Made by a program: the position numbers and the translations under genes. A model generated the notes under the pieces. That model had not been told where the DNA came from, searched no databases, and saw nothing but the letters and a program-made list of their open reading frames with translations. A stretch of 16,229 nucleotides of DNA from Deltaproteobacteria bacterium (GTDB lineage Bacteria > Myxococcota > Polyangia > Haliangiales > Haliangiaceae), in NCBI GenBank assembly GCA_018262455.1, contig JAGSPR010000109.1:1-16229 (forward strand), in the 5' to 3' direction. The first letter of the stretch is position 1; each line of letters opens with the position of its first letter. This document shows positions 6,590-14,356 of this stretch, piece after piece.

Positions 6590-7798
6590 TCAGGGCTGGT
6601 TCGGCTCGCCCGGCGTCAGCGTCGCGCACGTCGTCCAGTCGGTCGCGGCGTCGTCGCTGTCCATCCCGTCCGGCAGGCGACACAGCGAGACCGTTGCGGT
6701 GGTGTTCGAGTCGGCGACACCCACATCCAGCGGCGTCCCCTCGACGAGCGACACCGGCCCCGGGAAATCAGGGAGCGGTGCCAGCGTGATGGAGCCCTCG
6801 TAGGACAGGGCGTCGAGCACGGTATGCGTCACGCTATCGATCAGCGCGATGCCATCGGGCGCACCGTTCTGGATCTGGTCCTGGCTCCACACCGGATCGA
6901 GCTTGATCGCGCTGCCCGGGACGGTGACCTGCGGGCCGGCGATCACGAGGTACTGCCCGCCCCCGAGGGAGCCAGCTGGCGACAGATCGATCGTGTCGTA
7001 GACGGTGTTCAGCGCACCATTGACCAGGACCACCTGGAGCCCGGCGAGCGAGGTGGGGGACCCGGACGAGTTGCGGATCTCGATGTACTCGGCGGTGTCG
7101 GTATTGAACTGGTCGTAGTCGACCTCGTTGATCACGAGGCGCGGGGCGGTGCTGTTCAGCACGATGACGTAGTTCTTGACGACCTTTGGATTGTCACCGT
7201 CGTCTGCCGCGAGCACGAGGGTGTAGCGGTTCTGGGCGGTGACCTGTGCGGGCGTCGGACACCAGCTCCAGGTGGCGGTCACCCCATCGACGAGGGTCAG
7301 CTGGGAGCCCGCGATCTGGGCGTCGTCGGTGATCGTGACCTGGGCAGAGTCCTGATCCTCGACCAGGATGTCGAGCATCACGCAGGACTGCTGCGCGAGG
7401 TTGACCGCGGTTCCCGTGCCGAGCGGCTGGCGAAAGATCGGAGAGGCACCGGCGGCCGAGCGGACCTCGATCACGATCGAGGCGGTCGTCGTGTTCGAGC
7501 CATCCGACGCGGTGAAGTCGAACAAGTGGACGCCAAGGTCCTCCGCGAGCGGGGTCCAGCGAAACACCCCGCGCCCACTCGGCGCCTGCGTCAGCATCGC
7601 GTTGCCCTGCAGCGAGACGTCGGCATGAACGCCGTAAGTGAGCGCGCCGCCATCAGGATCGGTGCCATCGATCTCGACGACCAGCTGACTGCCGACCGTG
7701 GCAACCTGATCGGCGAGCCCGTGGATCTCGGGCGCAAAGCCACCCGCGCACGCTGCCAGCATGCAGGCTGCGAGACCCGTGGCGCAGTTCAGGCGCAT
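6590..7798 (-). CDS. Lamin-tail-domain (LTD) lipoprotein with Ig/cadherin-like repeats
   Basis: This 402-residue protein is exported. It has a signal peptide with a good lipobox LAAC (C17), so it is probably lipid-anchored in the outer membrane. Residues about 22-112 and 115-215 are beta-rich domains of the cadherin/Ig-like sort; DGTDPDGGALTY and FDFTASDGSN are typical of putative polysaccharide- or calcium-binding repeats. Residues about 220-350 form a lamin-tail domain, recognised by RLVINEVDYDQ followed by AEYIEIRNSSGSPTSLAGLQ. Such domains occur in many bacterial surface and secreted proteins, often as adhesion or substrate-binding modules. The C-terminus ends LTPGEPNQP, a common LTD ending. 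There is no catalytic domain. The ATG sits 4 bp after the GFA-family stop codon with AGGG in front, so the two are probably translated from one mRNA, although no functional link is apparent. Confidence 0.82.
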   Translation of the reverse strand: MRLNCATGLAACMLAACAGGFAPEIHGLADQVATVGSQLVVEIDGTDPDGGALTYGVHADVSLQGNAMLTQAPSGRGVFRWTPLAEDLGVHLFDFTASDGSNTTTASIVIEVRSAAGASPIFRQPLGTGTAVNLAQQSCVMLDILVEDQDSAQVTITDDAQIAGSQLTLVDGVTATWSWCPTPAQVTAQNRYTLVLAADDGDNPKVVKNYVIVLNSTAPRLVINEVDYDQFNTDTAEYIEIRNSSGSPTSLAGLQVVLVNGALNTVYDTIDLSPAGSLGGGQYLVIAGPQVTVPGSAIKLDPVWSQDQIQNGAPDGIALIDSVTHTVLDALSYEGSITLAPLPDFPGPVSLVEGTPLDVGVADSNTTATVSLCRLPDGMDSDDAATDWTTCATLTPGEPNQP

Positions 7799-7802
7799 CG
7801 CC

Positions 7803-8237
7803 CTACTCTGCCAGCAACTCTCCGGATCCGCCCATCTCCTTGGGAACGTCCCTCTGCTTCGGCAAGCCGTCCTTCATCGGCATGATCGTCTCCTGATAGT
7901 GCACGTGGACCCCCGGCGCGAACTTCAGGGTGGGGATGACCGCGGCGTAGATATCGATCAGATTCCACTTCGGGTGATCGGTGAAGAGGTGCCCTCCGCA
8001 GGTCTTGCACCACTTGCGAAGGCTCCGGTCGGTCCGGTGGAAGACGCCGACGTTGTCCGCACCCTTGATGATCTTGAGGGCATCGGGCGCCCACAGCGTG
8101 AACGCGTTCATCGGGGCAGCCGACCATTCGCGGCAGGCGCTGCAATGGCAGTAACCCATCGCCGCCGGATCCCCGGTCACCGCGAATTCGACGGAACCGC
8201 AGAAGCACTTTCCCTTGTGGGAGCTGACGTCACTCAT
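7803..8237 (-). CDS. GFA-family (Mss4-like fold) zinc-binding protein
   Basis: This 144-residue cytoplasmic protein belongs to the family named after glutathione-dependent formaldehyde-activating enzyme (Gfa). All seven family cysteines are present: C11-x-C13 in CFCGSV, C30-x-C32-xx-C35 in CHCSACR, and C77-xx-C80 in CKTCGG. These bind structural and catalytic zinc. The length is standard for the family. Most members have no proven activity on S-hydroxymethylglutathione, and no formaldehyde dehydrogenase or glutathione gene is nearby, so the enzymatic role is unassigned. A strong ribosome site, GAGAGGTGAT, precedes the ATG at 8237 and fixes the start. It is the first gene of a probable two-gene unit with the lamin-tail lipoprotein. 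Confidence 0.92.
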   Translation of the reverse strand: MSDVSSHKGKCFCGSVEFAVTGDPAAMGYCHCSACREWSAAPMNAFTLWAPDALKIIKGADNVGVFHRTDRSLRKWCKTCGGHLFTDHPKWNLIDIYAAVIPTLKFAPGVHVHYQETIMPMKDGLPKQRDVPKEMGGSGELLAE

Positions 8238-8240
8238 CGG

Positions 8241-8250
8241 ATCACCTCTC
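8241..8250 (-). promoter_or_regulatory. Strong Shine-Dalgarno of the GFA-family gene
   Basis: Read on the minus strand, gagaggtgat ends 3 nt before the ATG at 8237, with its AGAGG core at normal spacing. It is one of the clearest ribosome sites in the window and fixes the start of the GFA-family gene. Confidence 0.7.
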
Positions 8251-8318
8251 GTTTGACCGATGTTATCCCAGGGACGCCCGGCACGAACAACTACCCGCGC
8301 CGGCGGGCCTGACCGGGG

Positions 8319-9002
8319 TCACCTGGCCGGCGGATGGACCCGCAGGGTCAGCGCCGGCACGCCGCGATGCCGGATCGCGACCGCGACGCGATGCCCCTCG
8401 ATGACCCGCGACTCGAGTTGCCAGCTGGCGGGGTCGTCATCCCAGTCGGCGGCAAAGCTCGCGCGCACCGGGCTCTCCGGATGAAACGTCAGCCGATCGA
8501 GCTCGTCGACCAGGCCGAGCCCGCGCGCCTTGAGGTAGGCCTCCTTCATCGTCCAGTGAAAACAGAACCGATCCGCGCGCTCGGCCGCGGGCAGGGTCGC
8601 GAAGGCCTCCCGCTCGATCGGTGAGAACACCCGATCCACGAGCTCCAGCGGAGCCTGACGCTGCGCATCCTCGACGTCGATCCCGACGTCCGGGCCGCCG
8701 CTGACCGCGCAGGCAACCAGCGCGCGCCCGTGACTGAGGTTGAACCGAAGCCCCGCTCGCGGCGCGGTGATCTCGGGCCGACCGTCCGCACGTGGTGCGA
8801 ATTGCCAGTCCTCGGGATCGACCGGCGCGTGCCGCGACAGCGCGCGGCGCACCAGCGCGTGCGCCACGATCCAGCTCCGCCGCACGCCGTCGATCGCGAA
8901 CCGAGCTGCCTGGGCCCGTTCCGCCACCGACAGCAAGCCGAGCGCCGCCGTGACGTCCTCGCGCGCAGGCGCAGCCGTGTAGACGTCGATCACCTCCCGC
9001 AT
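8319..9002 (-). CDS. Sfp-type 4'-phosphopantetheinyl transferase
   Basis: This enzyme of about 227 residues transfers the 4'-phosphopantetheine arm of CoA to a serine of acyl, peptidyl or aryl carrier proteins, activating PKS, NRPS or fatty-acid systems in the cytoplasm. From the ATG at 9002 the motifs are: GRPEI (about 74-78), FNLSHG (87-92), GIDVED with Mg-binding D109 and E111, and FHWTMKEAYLKARGLGL with W150, K153, E154 and K158. These are the family's full signature and the length fits a two-lobed Sfp enzyme. A longer frame reaches a GTG at 9122, but the extra 40 residues do not look conserved. The ATG at 9002 has GGAG upstream, so I prefer it. It stands alone: no carrier-protein, PKS or NRPS gene is present here, so it probably serves clusters elsewhere in the genome. 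It is divergent from the peroxidase-like gene across 134 bp. Confidence 0.93.
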   Translation of the reverse strand: MREVIDVYTAAPAREDVTAALGLLSVAERAQAARFAIDGVRRSWIVAHALVRRALSRHAPVDPEDWQFAPRADGRPEITAPRAGLRFNLSHGRALVACAVSGGPDVGIDVEDAQRQAPLELVDRVFSPIEREAFATLPAAERADRFCFHWTMKEAYLKARGLGLVDELDRLTFHPESPVRASFAADWDDDPASWQLESRVIEGHRVAVAIRHRGVPALTLRVHPPAR

Positions 9003-9122
9003 CCTAATCCACTCCGCGACGTCGACGCGCGTGCGAGCTGTGCGACCTGTCAGCGGCGCGCGGCCGTCTCGAACCATCCCGTCGGAATGTCGCTCGTCCG
9101 TGATCGGGGATACGGCTTGCAC

Positions 9123-9128
9123 GGGGGA
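9123..9128 (+). promoter_or_regulatory. Shine-Dalgarno of the peroxidase-like gene
   Basis: GGGGGA lies eight bases before the ATG at 9137, good spacing that supports this start over any internal one. The 134-bp divergent gap to the phosphopantetheinyl transferase gene contains no promoter I would call. Confidence 0.55.
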
Positions 9129-9136
9129 CGTTCACC

Positions 9137-11563
9137 ATGAGAACAGTCCTCGCATCGTCGACCTTACTCGCGGGCATCGTGTTCCTCGCGCCGAGCTGCG
9201 CCGACCAGGACGAGGCCACGCTCCAGCACGAGCTCACGGCCCCGGCCCCGCCGGTGCGGCGGCTCGTGCCGCCCGTGCCCTTCGTGCTTGCCCCGGATGG
9301 GACGACCAAGCAGAGCCTCGAGCAGGCCGGCATCCTCCGGCCAGATGGCAGGCAATCAGCGCTGGTCCTGGGCAAGGCCCTGTTCTGGGACCAGCAAGCC
9401 GGCAGCGATGGCAACGCCTGCGCCAGCTGCCATCAGTCCGCGGGAGCGGATCTGCGGATCCGGAACCAGCTGTCTCCCGGCTTCAACGACGTGGCGAGCG
9501 GGCCCGGTGGCGACCCCACCTTTGGCTCGGTGGAGTCCGACACCGGGGAGGTCGCCGCGGGAGCCATGCCATCGGGAGCATGGGCGGAGGCGAACTACAC
9601 GCTGACGCCTGCGGACTTCCCGCTGCATCAGCTCGAAGACAAGCGCGACCGCAACTCGCGAATTCGCTCCACCACCAACGACGCGGTGTCGTCCCAGGGA
9701 TCCTTCGACCACGACTTCACGAAGACGAGACCCATGGGCCGACCGGACCGCTGCATCCTCGCCCACGATGGCGTGTTCCACGTCGGCAACCTCGCCGAGC
9801 GCCAGGTGGAACCGCGAAACACGCCGACCACGATCAACGCGGCGTTCTTCAACACCAACTTCTGGGACGGTCGCGCCAACAACACGTTCAACGGCGTCGG
9901 GGTGTTCGGCATGCGCGACATCCAGGGCGATCCCAACAAGCGGCTGGTCGTCGTCGAGAACGGCGTGGCGCGGCTGGACTACCTCCGGATCAAGAACGCC
10001 AGCCTCGCGTCCCAGGCGGTCGGCCCGCCGGTGAGCGCGCTCGAGATGTCGTGCGCCGGCCGCAGCTTTCCTGATGTGGCGCGCAAGCTGCTGATGACGA
10101 TCCCGCTGTTCCACCAGCAGGTCGACTGTACCGACAGTGTGCTCGGGCCCTACGCCAGCGCGAGTGGCAGAGGGCTCAAGCCCCAGTACGCGTACGCGCT
10201 GCTGATCGCGAGGTCGTTCGACCCGAAGTACTGGGCGTCCTGGGGACGCTACCGGATCGTCAACGGTCAGCTCGTCCCTGACCCGACCGGCTACACGCAG
10301 ATGGAGCTGAACTTCTCGATGTTCTGGGGCGTGTCGATCATGCTGTACGAGCAGACCTTGATCTCGGACCAGAGCCGGTTCGATGACTGGTTCGCGAGCT
10401 GTCGGCCGGCGGTGACCAACCCCGACGGCCCCGGCTCACAGGCCGTCCCGATCGCCAATCCGATCGTGACCTGCAGGCCCGCCACGGAGAACCCCAACCA
10501 GTCCACGGACCCGACGGCACATGGCTTCACCGCGCAGGAGGCGCTCGGCTTTGGGCTGTTCAACAACGGCGGGATCGGGATCCGCAACCCCGGCAATCCC
10601 GCCTGCAGCGGCTGCCATCCGGTGACCAACCCGGTGGCCACGCCGTTCGTGTTCCCGACGTTCTCCGAGGCGGCCTTCCAGGAAGGCCAGAGCTTCGTCC
10701 CGGTCGAGCGTTCGCGGATCGACGACCCCGGGTTTCCGCAGCCGTCCGCGGTCGCCGGCGGTTCGCACGATCGCGGGTTCTTCAGCCTCGGCTTGCGGCC
10801 CGCGAGCACCGACCTCGGCAACGGCGGGACCGACCCCTACGGCAACCCGCTGTCCGCGGCACGCATGTTCCTGCGCGAGCAGGCGGGGCTTGCGGTTCCC
10901 GACCCGACGGGGATCACGGACCGTTGCAACACGCCGACGCTGATCGAGCCCGGAGGGACGCCGCCCTACCGGGGTTGCCCGAGCACCACGCCGCCGCTGC
11001 TCGATCTCGCGCTCGCGCAGGAACGCGAGCTGGTGGACGGTGGCTTCAAGACGCCGTCGATCCGGAACGTCGGCCTGACTCCGCCCTACTTCCACTATGG
11101 CGGCTACAGCACGCTCCGCAGCGTCGTCGAGCTCTACGCGCGTGGCGGGAGCAAGCGACACCAGGAGCTCGCCGTTCCCGGCGCCACCGGCGACTGGTCG
11201 GGCACCGGGCCGCTCGGCCAGGACTCCACCCCGCCAGCCGGTCCTGACTTCGGCACCAACGTCGATTTCTTCATCCGGGACATCAAGTCCACCAACGAGC
11301 AGATCGATGCGCTCGTCGCGTTCCTGCTGACCGTGACCGATCCGCGCGTGCAGTGTGACCAGGCGCCGTTCGATCACCCCGAGCTGACGGTGCAGAACGG
11401 TCACAGCGATGCCGACCACAACCACGATGGCATGGCCGATGACCGCAGCTTCGTGTTGCCGAAGGTCGGTGCCAGCGGATACGCCGGGGCGAACGCGAGG
11501 TTCTGCATCCCGAACTCCGGCGACCTGTTCGCACCCGGCATGGGGGCCAGGCGCGGCGACTAG
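9137..11563 (+). CDS. Large di-haem cytochrome c peroxidase-like lipoprotein (CcpA/MauG superfamily)
   Basis: This 808-residue exported c-type cytochrome has a signal peptide ending in LAPSC (C21), suggesting a lipoprotein. There are two haem c sites: CASCH (C95, C98, H99) and CSGCH (C490, C493, H494). Family hallmarks include NTNFWDGR (239-246), a GPPVSALEMS segment and TPSIRNVGLTPPYFHYGG (639-656) followed by VVELYARGG. The superfamily covers H2O2 peroxidases and MauG-like oxidases that modify other proteins. At roughly twice the usual 320-450 residues, with haem sites nearly 400 residues apart, it belongs to a long, poorly characterised branch. Near the C-terminus (758-769) DADHNHDGMADD matches the DxDxNxDGxxD calcium-loop pattern. 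The ATG has GGGGGA eight bases upstream (9123-9128). Its TAG directly abuts the TAG of convergent amrS. Confidence 0.9.
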   Translation: MRTVLASSTLLAGIVFLAPSCADQDEATLQHELTAPAPPVRRLVPPVPFVLAPDGTTKQSLEQAGILRPDGRQSALVLGKALFWDQQAGSDGNACASCHQSAGADLRIRNQLSPGFNDVASGPGGDPTFGSVESDTGEVAAGAMPSGAWAEANYTLTPADFPLHQLEDKRDRNSRIRSTTNDAVSSQGSFDHDFTKTRPMGRPDRCILAHDGVFHVGNLAERQVEPRNTPTTINAAFFNTNFWDGRANNTFNGVGVFGMRDIQGDPNKRLVVVENGVARLDYLRIKNASLASQAVGPPVSALEMSCAGRSFPDVARKLLMTIPLFHQQVDCTDSVLGPYASASGRGLKPQYAYALLIARSFDPKYWASWGRYRIVNGQLVPDPTGYTQMELNFSMFWGVSIMLYEQTLISDQSRFDDWFASCRPAVTNPDGPGSQAVPIANPIVTCRPATENPNQSTDPTAHGFTAQEALGFGLFNNGGIGIRNPGNPACSGCHPVTNPVATPFVFPTFSEAAFQEGQSFVPVERSRIDDPGFPQPSAVAGGSHDRGFFSLGLRPASTDLGNGGTDPYGNPLSAARMFLREQAGLAVPDPTGITDRCNTPTLIEPGGTPPYRGCPSTTPPLLDLALAQERELVDGGFKTPSIRNVGLTPPYFHYGGYSTLRSVVELYARGGSKRHQELAVPGATGDWSGTGPLGQDSTPPAGPDFGTNVDFFIRDIKSTNEQIDALVAFLLTVTDPRVQCDQAPFDHPELTVQNGHSDADHNHDGMADDRSFVLPKVGASGYAGANARFCIPNSGDLFAPGMGARRGD

Positions 11564-12664
11564 CTACCTGCCGACCACGACGCGCATCCGGCGACGCCCG
11601 AACGTCCCGATCGCCTCCGCAAACCGCCCCGCGATCGCGGTGCCACACGCGGCACACGCGCCGTGATCGAGCCGACTCGCCAGGATCTCGTACCAGTCGC
11701 GCTCGATGACCGCCGTGCCGCAGCCCGGGCACCGCGTCGCGTCGCCCTCGAGATCGTGGACGTTGCCGGTGTAGACGTAGCGCAGCCCGTGGCGCATCGC
11801 GATCTGCCGCGCACGCCGCAACGTCGCCGGCGGAGTCGGCGGCGTGTCGGTCAGCTTGTAGTCCGGATGGAACGCGCTGAAGTGCAGCGGGACCTCGGTG
11901 CCAAGATCGGTCGCGATCCACGCGCTCAGCGCGGACAGCTCGGCGTCGGAGTCATTGAGCCCCGGGATCAGCAGCGTCGTGATCTCCACCCACACCTTCG
12001 TCTCGTGGACCAGGTAGCGCAGGGTCTCCTTCACGGGCTCGATGCTCGACGCGGTCTGCTTGCGATAGAACTCGTCGGTGAACGCCTTGAGATCGACGTT
12101 CGCGGCGTCGATCTTGGCGTACAGCTCGCGGCGCGGCCCGGCGTGGATGTAGCCCGCGGTCACCGCGACCGTGTGGAGGCCGAGCGCGTGACACGCATCC
12201 GCGGTGTCCATCGCGTACTCGGCGAAGATCGTCGGATCGTTGTAGGTGAACGCGACGCTGGTGGCGCCAGCACGCCGGGCGGCGAGCGCGATCGCCTCGG
12301 GGCTTGCCTGATCGACGAGCCGATCCATCGCGCGCGACTTCGAGATGTCCCAGTTCTGGCAGAACTTGCATGCGAGGTTGCACCCCGCCGTCCCGAACGA
12401 CAGCACGCTGGTCCCCGGGTAGAAGTGGTGGAGCGGCTTCTTCTCGATCGGATCGATCGCGAACCCGCTCGACCGACCATAGGTGGTCAGCACCAGCTGA
12501 TCGCCCGCGCGCTGCCGCACGAAGCACAGCCCGCGCTGCTGATCGTGGAGCCGGCACTCGCGCGGGCACAGATCGCACTGGATCCGGCCATCCTCGGTCG
12601 CATGCCACCACCGCGCGGGCGCGGCGCTACCGGCAGCGTCGGCGTCGTGGAGGGGATCGTGCAC
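11564..12664 (-). CDS. amrS: AmmeMemoRadiSam-system radical SAM enzyme
   Basis: This radical SAM protein of about 366 residues resembles pyruvate formate-lyase activating enzymes. From the preferred GTG at 12664 it has an N-terminal cysteine cluster CDLCPREC (C30, C33, C37) plus C47 in RGLCFVR. The 4Fe-4S radical SAM motif follows as CNLACKFCQNWDISKSR (C95, C99, C102), preceded by FYPGTSVLSFGTAGC. A TIM-barrel core leads to a C-terminal zinc-ribbon-like pair, CPGCG and CAACG. This order is characteristic of AmrS. The family is defined by co-occurrence with AMMECR1 (AmrA) and Memo (AmrB) proteins, but neither is in this window and the reaction remains unsettled. An ATG at 12763 would add 33 residues including CRSC. 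I favour 12664 because AAGG lies seven bases upstream and most relatives begin shortly before the ARWW-equivalent position. It is divergent from the FAD oxidoreductase. Confidence 0.9.
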   Translation of the reverse strand: MHDPLHDADAAGSAAPARWWHATEDGRIQCDLCPRECRLHDQQRGLCFVRQRAGDQLVLTTYGRSSGFAIDPIEKKPLHHFYPGTSVLSFGTAGCNLACKFCQNWDISKSRAMDRLVDQASPEAIALAARRAGATSVAFTYNDPTIFAEYAMDTADACHALGLHTVAVTAGYIHAGPRRELYAKIDAANVDLKAFTDEFYRKQTASSIEPVKETLRYLVHETKVWVEITTLLIPGLNDSDAELSALSAWIATDLGTEVPLHFSAFHPDYKLTDTPPTPPATLRRARQIAMRHGLRYVYTGNVHDLEGDATRCPGCGTAVIERDWYEILASRLDHGACAACGTAIAGRFAEAIGTFGRRRMRVVVGR

Positions 12665-12733
12665 GCGCACACCTTGCGGCAGCGCGCACGATCGGCAACC
12701 GGTTGGCGAGGATCCCTGCGATGGGGCGCCCAC

Positions 12734-12747
12734 GGCACGGCACTTGC
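12734..12747 (+). promoter_or_regulatory. Candidate sigma-54 (-24/-12) promoter before the FAD oxidoreductase
   Basis: GGCACGGCACTTGC contains the invariant GG-N10-GC spacing and matches the sigma-54 consensus (TGGCACG-N4-TTGC) at all but the leading T. A start site about 12 bases further on would fall near 12759, leaving an almost leaderless mRNA for the ATG at 12762. That weakens the case. Chance matches occur in GC-rich DNA. Confidence 0.25.
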
Positions 12748-12761
12748 GTCGATCAAGGACC

Positions 12762-14354
12762 ATGACCAGACAACGTCAGGCGATCGTCGTAGGTACGGGT
12801 GCCGGCGGGCTGTCGGCGGCCGCTCATCTCGCCAGGCACGGCTTCGAGGTGAGCGCCCTCGATCAGGCCGATCGCATCGGGGGATTTCTGGCGCCGTTCT
12901 CGAGTCACGGCTACTCGTTCGACCCCGGCGTCCACTACGTGGGTCAGGCGCGCCAGGGCCAGCTGCTGGATCGGGTGCTCGGCGACCTCGGCCTCGACGT
13001 CGAGCGACTGTTCGAGGAGATGGATCCCGATGGCTTCGATGTCTATCGGTTTCCGGACTTCGAGGTCGGCATGTGTCGAGGGCTCGACGCCTACCGCGAT
13101 CGGCTGATCGAGCGGTTTCCCGCCGAGCGCGAGGGCATGCATCGGCTGTTCGATCTCGTCGCCCACTTCGGCGAGGTCACCCGGAAGTGGCCCATGGCAG
13201 CGCACGCGCCCCGCCTGTCGGATCTCGGCGGGCTGCGCTACCTGCCGTCCCTGATGCGGTGGGCGCGTTCGAGCTTTGCCGAGCTGCTCGGTCACCTGAT
13301 CCGAGATCCGCGGGCGCGCGCGGTGCTCGCAGCCGCCGACGGCGACATCGGGCTGCCACCCTCACGGCTCCCGGCGCTCGCCGGCATCGGGCTGCTCGAC
13401 CACTACGGCGACGGCGCGTTCTTCCCGCGGGGTGGCAGCGGCGCGCTGCGCGACGCCCTGGTCGAGGCCGCGACCGAGCACGGCGCGGTGTTCCGCACGG
13501 GCGCCGACGTCGTCGAGATCCTGGTGCGAGGCGGCGCGGTCACGGGCGTGCGGCTCGCCACCGGCGAGGTCCTCGAGGCCGACGTGGTGGTGTCCGACGT
13601 CGACCCGACCCTCACGTTCGGCAAGCTGCTCGCACCGAGTGCCGTGCCGAGCCGGCTGCTGCGCAAGGTGGAGCACACCCAGCCGTCGCTCTCGGCGTTC
13701 ACGATCTTCCTCGGGATGAAGCGAGATCTCCGAGCGCACGGGTTCGGCGCGTTCAACGTGTGGCAGTACCCGAGCTGGGATCTCGAGGCCGCCTACGGGC
13801 CTTCGCTCGAAGGCCGCGTTCCAGACCAGCTCGCGCTGTTTCTGTCCTCGAGCACCCTCCGGGATTCGTCGGGCACCCTCGCGCCTGCGGGCTGCTCCAC
13901 GCTGCAGATCGTCACGTTCATGCCGTGGCAGCCGTTCGCGCGCTGGGCGGGGATCCCGGCTGCGGAGCGCGGTGCCGACTACCGACAGCTACGCCAGCAG
14001 ATCACGGACCGCGTGCTCGCAGCGGTCGAGCGCGCCTGGCCCGGGCTCGTCGGTGACGTCGAGGTCCAGCAGGTCTCCACCCCGCTCAGCAACACCGACT
14101 ACACGCGCGCGGTCCACGGCGGCGTCTATGGCCCGGCCCACACGATCGACCAGATGGGCCCCGGGCGGTTTCGCACCCGCACGCCGATCGAGGGCCTGCT
14201 GCTCGCGGGCGCCGGCGTCCACAGCTGTGGGGTCGCGAGCTGTCTGGCGTCGGGGCGCACCGCGGCCCTGGTGGCGACGCGACGAGGGCGGACCACCAGC
14301 CACACGATGCGCGACCGCGTGCGCGAGGTCGCGCGCGCCGCACACAGGATGTAG
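12762..14354 (+). CDS. FAD-dependent oxidoreductase, phytoene desaturase / retinol saturase-like
   Basis: This 530-residue flavoprotein is of the CrtI/CrtISO/RetSat (amine-oxidase-related) superfamily. These proteins desaturate, isomerise or saturate C=C bonds of carotenoids, retinoids or other lipids. The N-terminal dinucleotide-binding motif is IVVGTGAGGLSAAAHLARHG (GxGxxG at 11-16). Next come DRIGG (37-41) and FDPGVHYVG (53-61), the latter typical of the RetSat/CrtISO branch. The C-terminal FAD motif TPIEGLLLAGAGVHSCG begins at 474 and is followed by a helix ending GRTAALVA. There is no signal peptide; peripheral membrane association is usual for the family. The ATG at 12762 (AAGGA just upstream) is preferred to a TTG at 12744. 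It is followed after 2 bp by the pyrophosphatase-stress fusion gene, so the two should be co-transcribed. No carotenoid genes are nearby, so the substrate is unassigned. Confidence 0.87.
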   Translation: MTRQRQAIVVGTGAGGLSAAAHLARHGFEVSALDQADRIGGFLAPFSSHGYSFDPGVHYVGQARQGQLLDRVLGDLGLDVERLFEEMDPDGFDVYRFPDFEVGMCRGLDAYRDRLIERFPAEREGMHRLFDLVAHFGEVTRKWPMAAHAPRLSDLGGLRYLPSLMRWARSSFAELLGHLIRDPRARAVLAAADGDIGLPPSRLPALAGIGLLDHYGDGAFFPRGGSGALRDALVEAATEHGAVFRTGADVVEILVRGGAVTGVRLATGEVLEADVVVSDVDPTLTFGKLLAPSAVPSRLLRKVEHTQPSLSAFTIFLGMKRDLRAHGFGAFNVWQYPSWDLEAAYGPSLEGRVPDQLALFLSSSTLRDSSGTLAPAGCSTLQIVTFMPWQPFARWAGIPAAERGADYRQLRQQITDRVLAAVERAWPGLVGDVEVQQVSTPLSNTDYTRAVHGGVYGPAHTIDQMGPGRFRTRTPIEGLLLAGAGVHSCGVASCLASGRTAALVATRRGRTTSHTMRDRVREVARAAHRM

Positions 14355-14356
14355 CC

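Noticed and set aside
6524..7885. 453-codon plus-strand frame opposite the lamin-tail lipoprotein
   Set aside because: The minus strand has a signal peptide, lipobox and lamin-tail motifs; the opposite frame is Arg/Asp-rich with no family.
8294..8307. cccgc / gcggg mini-hairpin after the phosphopantetheinyl transferase gene
   Set aside because: Only five base pairs, no T-tract, and common by chance in such GC-rich DNA.
9107..9120. Possible sigma-54 element before the peroxidase-like gene
   Set aside because: GG-N10-GC and TTGC are present, but the CACG part is missing, and the implied start site would remove the good Shine-Dalgarno sequence.
11663..14056. 797-codon open frame on the plus strand crossing amrS and the oxidoreductase gene
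   Set aside because: It is antisense to amrS and out of frame with the oxidoreductase, is Arg/Gly/Pro-rich and has no domain. Long stop-free antisense frames are expected at this GC content.
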